64,000 nucleotides of DNA, taken from contig JACLAT010000046.1 in assembly GCA_018105865.1 (NCBI GenBank), positions 661,450 through 725,449 of the forward strand, read 5' to 3'. Below the pieces are notes generated by a model. That model worked only from the letters and a program-made list of their open reading frames with translations. It did not search any database and was not told the origin of the DNA. Positions within the stretch are counted from its first letter, which is position 1. Each line of letters opens with the position of its first letter. The position numbers were made by a program, and so were the translations under genes. Positions 31,682-51,624 of this stretch are shown here, piece by piece. This stretch comes from Metaphire vulgaris (Eukaryota > Annelida > Clitellata > Crassiclitellata > Megascolecidae).

Positions 31682-32178
31682 CTAGAAAGATGCTCATTAG
31701 CTTTCGTGCTCGCAGTGCAGGATAATACTAATCGAATACCTATACCTAATACCCAATCATTGAAATCATGCTGAACAACATTTCAATGATGTACTGTACA
31801 TACGCCACCTAGCCAAGCTTTGCGCCACGTAATAATTAGGCCTATGTACGTTAAAATCACGCAACTGTGACCATTTGTGACGCTGTACACGTATTTTTTG
31901 TGTACGTTAAAATGTACGTTAAAATTGCGCAACTTCCTCAAGCTACGAACAATTGTTACCAATAGCAACGTCGTCGCACGCCCACCCACCCCTCTGACGC
32001 TGCAATGACTCGACTAAACCGTGCTAAACTACGAACATTTGTTACCAATAGCAACGTCGTCTTCGAACATCGCCCACCAACGCATCGCGACGTAAGGACT
32101 AAACCGTCTACCAATAGTCAACCAATGAGAACGCTTGAAGGTAACAGAAATACAGAATAAGGATTTTAATATTATAGA
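31682..32178 (-). mobile_element. Helitron-like non-autonomous element (copy 1)
   Basis: On the minus strand it starts TCTATAATATTAAAATCC and ends TTTCTAG, inserted between A and T inside the (TA)n tract. TC...CTAG termini, an AT target, no inverted repeats and a GC-rich self-complementary patch (GCGAGCACGA) just before the end are Helitron hallmarks. Inside, a block with ttgttaccaatagcaacgtc is repeated twice. Confidence 0.65.
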
Positions 32179-32212
32179 TATATATATATTCCCAATATAT
32201 ATATATATATTC

Positions 32213-32271
<59 letters not shown>

Positions 32272-32537
32272 GTTCATGAACATAATAAACCACTTGCTAA
32301 GTGTTAAAAAAGTGGTAATTACCTTTTTTCTCCGCTTATTAGGCATTTTATGAACGACGATAAATACAGTATAGACCTACAAGTCATGTGGTGCTGATTA
32401 ACTTTTTTGTGAAATATTTGGACAATTTTTTCGTAAAAAATAAAACCTCCTGCACATTTTTGGGCAATATAAAATTATTTTTTGGGCGCACGGCTGCCGT
32501 TTTTAGCGCCCACGCGCCCACCTTAGAGGGAACATTG

Positions 32538-33250
32538 GCAGTTACTCTTCACTTCTCTGTCAAAAGTGCTAGCCATTCACACGTCTGCCAATACCATTCT
32601 CTGTAGTTTAAAAATGTCCTTTAAAATGTCCAATTTACGCATTAGAGAATAGCCCAGGCAAAATTCTGAATGCCAAGCACTTTTGATCTACAAGAGATAG
32701 TGGCCTAATTTTTGAAAAAACTTGATTAGCAGGTGCTCTTCACTTCTCTGTCAAAAGTGCTAGCCATTCACACGTCTGCCAATACCATTCTCTGTAGTTT
32801 AAAAATGTCCAATTTATGCATTAGAGCAGTGGTTCTCAACCTTTACAGTGCCGCGACCCTTTTAATTCAATTCCCCACGATGTGGCGACCCCCCAAGGGT
32901 ACAATTAGTTTCGTTCACATAGTAAACTCCTACAAATAATAATGCCACGACAATCAAAATGTTCGAAATCGGTTTTATTTAATTGTCTCCATGTCTATCC
33001 TCGAATGACAATTATAGTAAAACAACTAGTTCGCCGTAACTACCACTGAGGAAATTTTGTACAATAACAAGAAAAGTGACAACCGCATATTTCTGATGGT
33101 CTCGGACGACCCCTGACAAATGGTCATTCGACCCACAGGTATTGAACCGATGCATTAGAGAAATACCACAGGCAAAATTCTGAATGCCAAGCACTTTTGA
33201 TCTACAAGAGATAGTGGCCTAATTTTTCAAAAAACTTGATTAGCAGTTAC
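32538..33250 (+). repeat. Spacer: two ~185-bp repeats with Charlie-like insert
   Basis: Two repeats starting near 32546 and 32735; the second is split by the Charlie-like element at 32827-33152. Confidence 0.85.
32827..33152. mobile_element. Charlie-like hAT MITE (copy 2)
   Basis: Same element and the same CATTAGAG duplication as 29891-30225; the C run is shorter and the right end reads GAACCGATG. Confidence 0.85.
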
Positions 33251-33371
33251 CAATGTTCCCTCTAATTCTTGAGGGTCCTTGTGCGCAAGAAATTTCTTTT
33301 GGGCTACAATTTCTCAATTGACTAACTTTTGGGCAATTTTACAACGTGCAAGGAAAGAAACTCGTGTGTGG

Positions 33372-33519
<148 letters not shown>

Positions 33520-33521
33520 AT

Positions 33522-34540
33522 GTCAAACAGGGTATTAATTATATAGTACTTTTGTGGCCTATAAAACTTGAGATACAATAAACCAGCTAAATCTAGTCCC
33601 ATCTTATCTCTCGATCGAATTTTTAGACATTTGACAGAGAACAGATTTCTTAAAGACTGTATATAGTGTCGTTTCAAATGGCTCACCATTTTTCGTGGCA
33701 TTTCGAATGCTCTAGAATAAAAGTGAGAGAGAATATATTGGCAATTCTAGTACAGTTTGACTCAGCTAAGCTGGGGATAAACGAAAATGTGGTTTTAATT
33801 TAATTCATCACTCTTCTGAATTTTGCATATCAGCTTACTTTATCACTAGTCTTTGCATTGTCAAATGTCAAGCAGGGTTTCAATTATATAGTATTTTGTG
33901 GTATACAAAGCTTGATATACAAGAAACCAGCTAAATCTAGATCCCTCTTATCTCTTGATCGATTTTGTAGACATTTGACAGAGAATAGATTCTGTATAGC
34001 TTCATTTCAAATGGCTCACCATGTTTCGTGACATTTCTAATGCTCTAGAATAAAATTGAGGGAGAATATATTGACAATTCTAGTACAGTTTGACTCAGCT
34101 AAGCTGGGGACACACGAAAATGTGGTTTTAATTTGTTTCATCACTTTTCTGAATTTTTGCATATCTATATCCTACTTTAGCCCTAGTCCTTGCATTGTCC
34201 AATGTGAAACAGGGTATCAATTATATAGTATTTTGTGGTCTATAAAACTTGAGATACAAGAAACCAGCTATATCTGGACCCTCTTATCTCTCGATCGATT
34301 TTGTAGACATTTGACAGAGAACAGATTTCGGAAAGACTTTATATAGCGTCATTTCAAATGGCTCACCATTTTTCGTGGCATTTCGAATGCTCTAGAATAA
34401 AATTGAGGCAGAATATATTGACAATTCTAGTACAGTTTGACTCAGCTAAGCTGGGGACACACGAAAATGTGGTTTTAATTTGTTTCATCACTCTTCAGAA
34501 TTTTGCATATCAGCCTACTGTATCACTAGTCTTTTGCATT
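33522..34540 (+). repeat. Satellite block, 3 monomers (copy 3)
   Basis: Same three monomer types in the same order as copy 2 and very close in sequence. Confidence 0.9.
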
Positions 34541-34542
34541 GT

Positions 34543-34594
<52 letters not shown>

Positions 34595-35087
34595 CTAGAA
34601 AGATGTCACTTGCTTTCGTGCTCAGAGTGCAGGATAATATTAATCCAATACCTATACCTAATACCCAATCATTGATATCATGCTGAACAACATTTCAATG
34701 ATGTACTGTACATACGCCACCTAGCCAAGCTCTGCGCCACGAAATAATTAGGCCTATGTACGTTAAAATCACGCAACTGTGACCATTTGTGATGCTGTAC
34801 ACGTATTTTTGTGCACGTTAAAAATACGTTAAAATTCGCGCAACTTCCTCAAGCTACGAACAATTGTTACCAATAGCAACGTCGTCGCACGCCCACCCAC
34901 CCTCTGACGCTGCAATGACTCGACTAAACCGTGCTAAACTACGAACATTTGTTACCAACAGCAACGTCGTCTTAACATCGCCCACCAACGCATCGCGACG
35001 TAAGGACAAAAACCGTCTACCAATAGTCAACCAACGAGAACGCTTGAAGGTAACAGAAATACAGAATAAGGATTTTAATATTATAGA
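34595..35087 (-). mobile_element. Helitron-like element (copy 2)
   Basis: Same termini and the same place in the (TA)n tract as 31682-32178, so it was inherited with the unit and not inserted anew. Confidence 0.65.
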
Positions 35088-35095
35088 TATATATA

Positions 35096-35258
<163 letters not shown>

Positions 35259-35527
35259 GTTCGCGAACATAATAAACCACTTGCTAAGTGTTAAAAAAGT
35301 GGTAATTACCTTTTCTCCGCTTATCAGGCATTTTATGAACGACGATAAATACAGTATAGACCTACAAGTCATGTGGTGCTGATTAACTTTTTTGTGAAAT
35401 ATTTGGACAATTTTTTCGTAAAAAATAAAACCTCCTGCACATTTTTGGGCAATATAAAATTATTTTTTGGGCGCACGGCTGCCGTTTTTAGGCGCGCGCC
35501 CACGCGCCCACCTTAGAGGGAACATTG

Positions 35528-36110
35528 GCAGTTACTCTTCACTTCTCTGTCAAAAGTGCTAGCCATTCACACGTCTGCCAACACCATTCTCTGTAGTTTA
35601 AAAATGTCCTTTAAAATGTCCAATTTACGCATTAGAGAATAGCCCAGGCAAAATTCTGAATGCCAAGCACTTTTGATCTACAAGAGATAGTGGCCTAATT
35701 TTTGGAAAAACTTTTTTAGCAGGTGCTCTTCACTTCTCTGTCAAAAGTGCTAGCCATTCACACGTCTGCCAATACCATTCTCTGTAGCTTAAAAATGTCC
35801 AATTTACGCATTAGAGAAATACCACAGGCAAAATTCTGAATGCCAAGCACTTTTGATCTACAAGAGATAGTGGCCTAAGTGTCAAAAGTGCTAGCCATTC
35901 ACACTTGATTAGCAGGTACTCTTCACTTGTCTGTCAAAAGTGCTAGCCATTCACACGTCTGCCAATACCATTCTCTGTAGTTTAAAAATGTCCTTTAAAA
36001 TGTCCAGTTTATGCGTTAGAGAATAGCACAGGCAAAATTCTGAATGCCAAGCACTTTTGATCTACAAGAGATAGTGGCCTAATTTTTCAAAAAACTTGAT
36101 TAGCAGTTAC
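35528..36110 (+). repeat. Spacer: three ~185-bp repeats, no Charlie insert
   Basis: Repeats start near 35536, 35725 and 35918. A short partial copy (gtcaaaagtgctagccattcacacttg) follows each cctaagt junction. Confidence 0.85.
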
Positions 36111-36227
36111 CAATGTTCCCTCTAATTCTTGAGGGTCCATGTGCGCAAGAAATTTCTTTTGGGCTACAATTTCTCAATTGACTAACTTTTTGGGCAATTT
36201 TACAACGCAAGGAAAGAAACTGTGTGT

Positions 36228-36301
<74 letters not shown>

Positions 36302-37319
36302 AAACAGGGTATTAATTATATAGTACTTTGTGGCCTATAAAACTTGAGATACAAGAAACCAGCTAAATCTAGTCCCATCTTATCTCTCGATCGAATTTTT
36401 AGACATTTGACAGAGAACAGATTTCTTAAAGACTGTATATAGTGTCGTTTCAAATGGCTCACCATTTTTTCGTGGCATTTCGAATGCTCTAGAATAAAAG
36501 TGAGGAGAATATATTGGCAATTTAGTACAGTTTGACTCAGCTAAGCTGGGGATAAACGAAAATGTGGTTTTAATTTAATTCATCACTCTTTCTGAATTTT
36601 GCATATCAGCTTACTTTATCACTAGTCTTTTGCATTGTCAAATGTCAAGCAGGGTTTCAATTATATAGTATTTTGTGGTATACAAAGCTTGATATACAAG
36701 AAACCAGCTAAATCTAGATCCTCTTATCTCTTGATCGATTTTGTAGACATTTGACAGAGAATAGATTCTGTATAGCTTCATTTCAAATGGCTCACCATGT
36801 TTCGTGACATTTCTAATGCTCTAGAATAAAATTGAGGGGAGAATATATTGACAATTCTAGTACAGTTTGACTCAGCTAAGCTGGGGACACACGAAAAATG
36901 TGGTTTTAATTTGTTTCATCACTTTTCTGAATTTTTGCATATCTATATCCTACTTTAGCCCTAGTCCTTGCATTGTCCAATGTGAAACAGGGTATCAATT
37001 ATATAGTATTTTGTGGTCTATAAAACTTGAGATACAAGAAACCAGCTATATCTGGACCCCTCTTATCTCTCGATCGATTTTGTAGACATTTGACAGAGAA
37101 CAGATTTCGGAAAGACTTTATATAGCGTCATTTCAAATGGCTCGCCATTTTTCGTGGCATTTCGAATGCTCTAGAATAAAACTGAGGCAGAATATATTGA
37201 CAATTCTAGTACAGTTTGACTCAGCTAAGCTGGGGACACACGAAAATGTGGTTTTAATTTGTTTCATCACTCTTCAGAATTTTGCATATCAGCCTACTGT
37301 ATCACTAGTCTTTGCATTG

Positions 37320-37395
<76 letters not shown>

Positions 37396-37660
37396 GTTCA
37401 TGAACATAATAAACCACTTGCTAAGTGTTAAAAAAGTGGTAATTACCTTTTCTCCGCTTATCAGGCATTTTATGAACGACGATAAATACAGTATAGACCT
37501 ACAAGTCATGTGGTGCTGATTAACTTTTTGTGAAATATTTGGACAATTTTTTCGTAAAAATAAAACCTCCTGCACATTTTTGGGCAATATAAAATTATTT
37601 TTTGGGCGCACGGCTGCCGTTTTAGGGCGCGCCCACGCGCCCACCTTAGAGGGAACATTG
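36111..37660. mobile_element. Satellite-bearing hAT element, copy 4 (short form)
   Basis: Full ends and GCAGTTAC flanks, three monomers, no Helitron insertion; the right (TA)n tract runs straight into the right arm. Confidence 0.85.
36299..37320 (+). repeat. Satellite block, 3 monomers (copy 4)
   Basis: Three monomers of the types seen in copy 2, with a few single-base indels. Confidence 0.9.
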
Positions 37661-38180
37661 GCAGTTACTCTTCACTTCTCTGTCAAAGTGCTAGCCATTG
37701 ACACGTCTGCCAATACCATTCTCTGTAGTTTAAAATGTCCAATTTATGCATTAGAGCAGTGGTTCTCAACCTTTACAGTGCCGCGACCCTTTTAATTCAA
37801 TTCCCCACGATGTGGCGACCCCCCAAGGGTACAATTAGTTTCGTTCACATAGTAAACTCCTACAAATAATAATGCCACGACAATCAAAATGTTCGAAATC
37901 GGTTTTATTTAATTGTCTCCATGTCTATCCTCGAATGACAATTATAGTAAAACAACTAGTTCGCCGTAACTACCACTGAGGAAATTTTGTACAATAACAA
38001 GAAAAGTGACAACCGCATATTTCTGATGGTCTCGGACGACCCCTGGCAAATGGTCATTCGACCCACAGGTATTGAACCGATGCATTAGAGAAATACCACA
38101 GGCAAAATTCTGAATGCCAAGCACTTTTGATCTACAAGAGATAGTGGCCTAATTTTTCAAAAAACTTGATTAGCAGTTAC
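37661..38180 (+). repeat. Spacer: one ~185-bp repeat with Charlie-like insert
   Basis: A single spacer repeat split by the Charlie-like element (37757-38082). Confidence 0.85.
37757..38082. mobile_element. Charlie-like hAT MITE (copy 3)
   Basis: CAGTGGTTCTCAACC to GAACCGATG with CATTAGAG on both sides. Confidence 0.85.
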
Positions 38181-39808
<1,628 letters not shown>

Positions 39809-40326
39809 GCAGTTACTCTTCACTTCTCTGTCAAAAGTGCTAGCCATTGACACGTCTGCCAATACCATTCTCTGTAGTTTAAAAATGTCCAATTTATGCA
39901 TTAGAGCAGTGGTTCTCAACCTTACAGTGCCGCGACCCTTTTAATTCAATTCCCACGATGTGGCGACCTCAAGGGTACAATTAGTTTCGTTCACATAGTA
40001 AACTCCTACAAATAATAATGCCACGACAATCAAAATGTTCGAAATCGGTTTTATTTAATTGTTCCATGTCTATCCTCGAATGACAATTATAGTAAAACAA
40101 CTAGTTCGCCGTAACTACCACTGAGGAAATTTTTGTACAATAACAAGAAAAGTGACAACCGCATATTTCTGATGGTCTCGGACGACCCTGGCAAATGGTC
40201 ATTCGACCCACAGGTATTGAACCGATGCATTAGAGAAATACCACAGGCAAAATTCTGAATGCCAAGCACTTTTGATCTACAAGAGATAGTGGCCTAATTT
40301 TTCAAAAAAACTTGATTAGCAGTTAC
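39809..40326 (+). repeat. Spacer with Charlie-like insert
   Basis: One spacer repeat split by the Charlie-like element (39907-40227). Confidence 0.85.
39907..40227. mobile_element. Charlie-like hAT MITE (copy 4)
   Basis: Same ends and CATTAGAG duplication, with small deletions. Confidence 0.85.
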
Positions 40327-41961
<1,635 letters not shown>

Positions 41962-42483
41962 GCAGTTACTCTTCACTTCTCTGTCAAAAGTGCTAGCCAT
42001 TCACACGTCTGCCAATACCATTCTCTGTAGTTTAAAAATGTCCAATTTATGCATTAGAGCAGTGGTTCTCAACCTTTACAGTGCCGCGACCCTTTTAATT
42101 CAATTCCCCACGATGTGGCGACCCCCCAAGGGTACAATTAGTTTCGTTCACATAGTAAACTCCTACAAATAATAATGCCACGACAATCAAAATGTTCGAA
42201 ATCGGTTTTATTTAATTGTCTCCATGTCTATCCTCGAATGACAATTATAGTAAAACAACTAGTTCGCCGTAACTACCACTGAGGAAATTTTGTACAATAA
42301 CAAGAAAAGTGACAACCGCATATTTCTGATGGTCTCGGACGACCCCTGGCAAATGGTCATTCGACCCACAGGTATTGAACCGATGCATTAGAGAAATACC
42401 ACAGGCAAAATTCTGAATGCCAAGCACTTTTGATCTACAAGAGATAGTGGCCTAATTTTTCAAAAAACTTGATTAGCAGTTAC
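41962..42483 (+). repeat. Spacer with Charlie-like insert
   Basis: One spacer repeat split by the Charlie-like element (42060-42385). Confidence 0.85.
42060..42385. mobile_element. Charlie-like hAT MITE (copy 5)
   Basis: Same ends and CATTAGAG duplication. Confidence 0.85.
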
Positions 42484-44059
<1,576 letters not shown>

Positions 44060-44577
44060 GCAGTTACTCTTCACTTCTCTGTCAAAAGTGCTAGCCATTC
44101 ACACGTCTGCCAATACCATTCTCTGTAGTTTAAAATGTCCAATTTATGCATTAGAGCAGTGGTTCTCAACCTTTACAGTGCCGCGACCCTTTAATTCAAT
44201 TCCCCACGATGTGGCGACCCCAAGGGTACAATTAGTTTTCGTTCACATAGTAAACTCCTACAAATAATAATGCCACGACAATCAAAATGTTCGAAATCGG
44301 TTTTATTTAATTGTCTCCATGTCTATCCTCGAATGACAATTATAGTAAAACAACTAGTTCGCCGTAACTACCACTGAGGAAATTTTTGTACAATAACAAG
44401 AAAAGTGACAACCGCATATTTCTGATGGTCTCGGACGACCCTGGCAAATGGTCATTCGACCCACAGGTATTGAACTGATGCATTAGAGAAATACCACAGG
44501 CAAAATTCTGAATGCCAAGCACTTTTGATCTACAAGAGATAGTGGCCTAATTTTTCAAAAACTTGATTAGCAGTTAC
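44060..44577 (+). repeat. Spacer with Charlie-like insert
   Basis: One spacer repeat split by the Charlie-like element (44157-44480). Confidence 0.85.
44157..44480. mobile_element. Charlie-like hAT MITE (copy 6)
   Basis: Same ends and CATTAGAG duplication; the right end reads GAACTGATG. Confidence 0.85.
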
Positions 44578-44696
44578 CAATGTTCCCTCTAATTCTTGAG
44601 GGTCCATGTGCAAGAAATTTCTTTTGGGCTACAATTTCTCAATTGACTAACTTTTTGGGCAATTTTACAACGTGCAAGGAAAGAAACTGTGTGTGG

Positions 44697-45982
<1,286 letters not shown>

Positions 45983-45985
45983 ATA

Positions 45986-46481
45986 CTAGAATGATGTCGC
46001 TTCGCTCGTGCTCGCAGTGCAGGATAATATTAATCCAATACCTATACCTAATACCCAATCATTGATATCATGCTGAACAACATTTCAATGATGTACTGTA
46101 CATACGCCACCCAGCCAAGCTCTGCGCCACGAAATAATTAGGGCCTATGTACGTTAAAATCACGCAACTGTGACCATTTGTGATGCTGTACACGTATTTT
46201 TTGTGTACGTTAAAATGTACGTTAAAATTGCGCAACTTCCTCAAGCTACGAACAATTGTTACCAATAGCAACGTCGTCGCACGCCCACCACCCCTCTGAC
46301 GCTGCAATGACTCGACTAAACCGTGCTAAACTACGTAACATTTGTTACCAATAGCAACGCGTCTTCAACATCGCCCACCAACGCATCGCGACAAAAGGAC
46401 TAAACCGCTCTACCAATAGTCAACCAACGAGAACGCTTGAAGGTAAACAGAAATACAGAATAAGGATTTTAATATTATAGA
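45986..46481 (-). mobile_element. Helitron-like element (copy 3)
   Basis: This copy has the clearest GC-rich 3' hairpin region: on the minus strand GCGAGCACGAGCGAAGCGAC a few bases before the terminal CTAG. Confidence 0.7.
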
Positions 46482-46485
46482 TATA

Positions 46486-46606
<121 letters not shown>

Positions 46607-46876
46607 GTTTCGGCGAACATAATAAAACCACTTGCTAAGTGTTAAAAAAGTGGTAATTACTCTTTTCTCCGCTTTTATCAGGCATTTTATGAACGATTTA
46701 TAAATACAGTATAGACCTACAAGTCATGTGGTGCTGATTAACTTTTTTGTGAAATATTTGGACAATTTTTTCAGAAAAATAAAACCTCCTGCACATTTTG
46801 GGCAATATAAAATTATTTTTTGGGCGCACGGCTGTTGTTTTTTAAGCGCCCACGCGCCCACCTTAGAGGAACATTG

Positions 46877-47458
46877 GCAGTTACTTTTCACTTCTGTCAA
46901 AAGTGCTAGCCATTCACACGTCTGCCAACACCATTCTCTGTAGTTTAAAAATGTCCTTTAAAATGTCCAATTTACGCATTAGAGAATAGCCCAGGCAAAA
47001 TTCTGAATGCCAAGCACTTTTGATCTACAAGAGATAGTGGCCTAATTTTGGAAAAACTTTTTTAGCAGGTGCTCTTCACTTCTCTGTCAAAAGTGCTAGC
47101 TATTCACACGTCTGCCAATACCATTTCTGTAGCTTAAAAATGTCCAATTTATGCATTAGAGAAATACCACAGGCAAAATTCTGAATGCCATGCACTTTGA
47201 TCTACAAGAGATAGTGGCCTAAGTGTCAAAAGTGCTAGCCATTCACACTTGATTAGCAGGTACTCTTCACTTGTCTGTCAAAAGTGCTAGCCATTCACAC
47301 ACGTCTGCCAATACCATTCTCTGTAGTTTAAAAATGTCCTCAAAAATGTCCAGTTTATATGCGTTAGAGAATAGCACAGGCAAAATTCTGAATGCCAAGC
47401 ACTTTTGATCTACAAGAGATAGTGGCCTAATTTTTCCAAAAACTTGACTAGCAGTTAC
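46877..47458 (+). repeat. Spacer: three ~185-bp repeats, no Charlie insert
   Basis: Same arrangement as 35528-36110, including the short partial repeat after cctaagt. Confidence 0.85.
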
Positions 47459-47579
47459 CAATGTTCCTCTAATTCTTGAGGGTCCATGTGCGCAAGAAAT
47501 TTCTTTTGGGCTACAATTTCTCAATTGACTAACTTTTGGGCAATTTTACAACGTGCAAGGAAAGAAACTCTGTGTGTGG

Positions 47580-48410
<831 letters not shown>

Positions 48411-48411
48411 T

Positions 48412-49089
<678 letters not shown>

Positions 49090-49092
49090 GTG

Positions 49093-49141
<49 letters not shown>

Positions 49142-49412
49142 GTTATGAACATAATAAACCACTTGCTAAGTGTTAAAAAAGTGGTAATTACCTTTTCTCC
49201 GCTTTATCAGGCATTTTATGAACGATTTATAAATACAGTATAGACCTACAAGTCATGTGGTGCTGATTAACTTTTTGTGAAATATTTGGACAATTTTTTC
49301 GTAAAAATAAAAAACCTGCACATTTTTGGGCAATATAAAATTATTTTTTGGGCCCACGGCTGCCGTTTTTAGGGCGGGCTACCACGCCACGCCCACCTTA
49401 GAGGGAACATTG

Positions 49413-49998
49413 GCAGTTACTCTTCACTTCTCTGTCAAAAAGTGCTAGCCATTCACACGTCTGCCAATACCATTCTCTGTAGTTTAAAAATGTCCTTTAA
49501 AATGTCCAATTTACGCATTAGAGAATAGCCCAGGCAAAATTCTGAATGCCAAGCACTTTTGATCTACAAGAGATAGTGGCCTAATTTTGGAAAATCTTTT
49601 TAGCAGGTGCTCTTCACTTTCTGTCAAAAGTGCTAGCCATTCACACGTCTGCCAATACCATTCTCTGTAGCTTAGAAATGTCCAATTTACGATTAGAGAA
49701 ATACCACAGGCAAAATTCTGAATGCCAAGCACTTTTGATCTACAAGAGATAGTGGCCTAAGTGTCAAAAGTGCTAGCCATTCACCATTGATTAGCAGGTA
49801 CTCTTCACTTGTCTGTCAAAAGTGCTAGCCATTCACACGTCTGCCAATACCATTATCTGTATTTAAAAATGTTCTTAAAAATGTCCAATTTACGCATTAG
49901 AGAATAGCTCAGGCAAAATTCTGAATGCCAAGCACTTTTGATATAAAACTACAGAGAATGGTATTGGCAGACGTGTGAATGACTAGCACTTTTGATTT
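49413..49998 (+). repeat. Spacer repeats with terminal inverted copy (array end)
   Basis: Three spacer repeats and then, from about 49942, an inverted piece (ctacagagaatggtattggc, agacgtgtgaatg, agcacttttgatt). The array therefore ends in a palindrome-like arrangement. Confidence 0.8.
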
Positions 49999-49999
49999 C

Positions 50000-50128
50000 C
50001 CCACCCTATGTTAAGGGGTACCTCTACCCCTAGACCTATGGGTACCACTACCTTTAGGGGTACCCCTACCCCTAGCCATACCGCTAGGGGTACCCATTCT
50101 CCTACCCCTAAGGGTTCCCCTACCCTTA
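50000..50128. repeat. GGGGTACC / CCCCTA short-repeat cluster
   Basis: Irregular repeats of ggggtacc and ctacccctag, many of them palindromic (GGGGTACCCC). The composition contrasts with the AT-rich surroundings and it marks the end of the array. Confidence 0.7.
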
Positions 50129-50770
50129 AGTTTATTCGAATGCCTCTGGACAGAATGTTACTAAATTATAAGAAGTGTCAATGTTCAAAATTTCATGCTT
50201 TTATCCACAAAATGAACAATCATACGGCTTATCAACTGTACTATTAGTATTACAATATTAACTGATAGGTCTGAATGTGAAATCCACAGTGATGTCCTTA
50301 AAAGCAATAATCTGATACATAAGAGAAAACTATTTCTGTAGTTTGATGTTCATCTACTGTTTTCTACTGTTAGTTGACCCAGACTTGTGACCATCTTTTA
50401 CTCATTTACCTTTCATTAACTAGGAGATGGATGAATTTTATCCGCAATGAAATATATTTTCTACTGCAAAGTGATGCTGTTCATTAAATGAAATAGGATC
50501 ATTCATACGTGTAAAGTATTTCTGTATTTAAAATTAATGAGGCTTTAAAGTGACAGGTTGTAAAACAACAGGTTTTGATATTAAATGTGTCACCGAGATT
50601 AATAGTTTGCCATTTTAGACTTCACTAGTGTCAACAGTTTTTGAACAAATACATGCTTATATTTATCTAAGCAAGTAATTGCAATTTGATTCTATATAAC
50701 ATTGCTAACAATGTCATTGATTCTGTTTCATAATTTCATTGTTCCTATATTTTCTCTTTTAGCATTTTGG
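50129..50770 (+). other. Intron region upstream of zinc-finger copy 4
   Basis: No gene of its own. Several words match the introns of copies 1 and 3 (for example aactgataggtctgaatgtg and gacaggttgtaaaacaacag). A clear acceptor, TATTTTCTCTTTTAG, ends at about 50762. Confidence 0.5.
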
Positions 50771-50892
50771 AATATCTTATGTAATGGTGTTTTTCAAGCA
50801 GACGATTTCCATAGAGGAACTTTGTGAATGAAAACTCTGTCTTTCTGAAAATTTATCAGCTACAGCTGTTCAGTCATAGTAACATTCAAGAT

Positions 50893-51624
50893 ATGCAGAG
50901 CACAGCAGGATTGCACTACTGTTATGTATGCGGCAAATCATTTCCTTTACTAAGTAGACTTATACGTCATGAAAGAATTCATACTGGTGAGAAACCATTT
51001 GTTTGCAAAGTATGCGGAAAGGCATGCAGTGAAAAGAGTGGTCTTAAAGTTCACGAAAGAATTCATACTGGCGAGAAACCATATGTTTGCAAATTTTGTG
51101 GGAAGGCGTGTAGTAATAAAGGTCATCTTACGATTCATGAAAGAATTCATACTGGTGAGAAACCATATGTTTGCAAATTTTGTGGCAAAGCATGCAATGC
51201 AAAAGGTAATCTTGAAATTCATGAAAGAATTCATAGTGGAGCAAAGCCATATGTTTGCAATACATGCAGAAAAGGATTTAATAATTTAAGTCACCTTAAA
51301 CGACATGAAAGAATTCACACAGGAGAAAAGCCGTATGTCTGTAAAATATGTGGCATACAATTCAGCCATTCACACACTCTTAAATGTCATGTAAGAACTC
51401 ATACGGGAGAAAAGCCATATATTTGCAACCTATGCAAAAAAGCATTCGGGCATGTGTCCCATCTTCAAAGTCATAAAAGAATCCATGCTGAATGGAAGCC
51501 ATATGCTTGTAAAATATGTGGAAAATCATTCAGTCATTTGCGTATTCTTAAAGGTCATGAAAGAATTCATTCTGGAGAAAGCCATACGTCTGTAAAATAT
51601 GCACAAAGACGATCAATCAATTAG
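50893..51624 (+). CDS. C2H2 zinc-finger protein (copy 4, frameshifted)
   Basis: The first ATG in frame gives MQSTAGLHYCYVC, which fits the MQS start of copy 3. Eight canonical fingers follow (YCYVC, VCKVC, VCKFC, VCKFC, VCNTC, VCKIC, ICNLC, ACKIC), mostly with TGEKPY linkers. At about 51580 a run has three A where paralogues have four, so the frame leaves the linker (SGESHTSVKYAQ...) and stops at 51624. Downstream sequence to 52060 still shows further finger and tail homology in other frames. It may make a shortened eight-finger protein or be a pseudogene. It lies just beyond the array, on the opposite strand from copies 1 and 3. Confidence 0.75.
   Translation: MQSTAGLHYCYVCGKSFPLLSRLIRHERIHTGEKPFVCKVCGKACSEKSGLKVHERIHTGEKPYVCKFCGKACSNKGHLTIHERIHTGEKPYVCKFCGKACNAKGNLEIHERIHSGAKPYVCNTCRKGFNNLSHLKRHERIHTGEKPYVCKICGIQFSHSHTLKCHVRTHTGEKPYICNLCKKAFGHVSHLQSHKRIHAEWKPYACKICGKSFSHLRILKGHERIHSGESHTSVKYAQRRSIN

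Noticed and set aside
50950..51234. Frames antisense to or shifted from the zinc-finger exons (also 16231-16524, 50969-51289)
   Set aside because: Shadow frames caused by the 84-nt finger periodicity.
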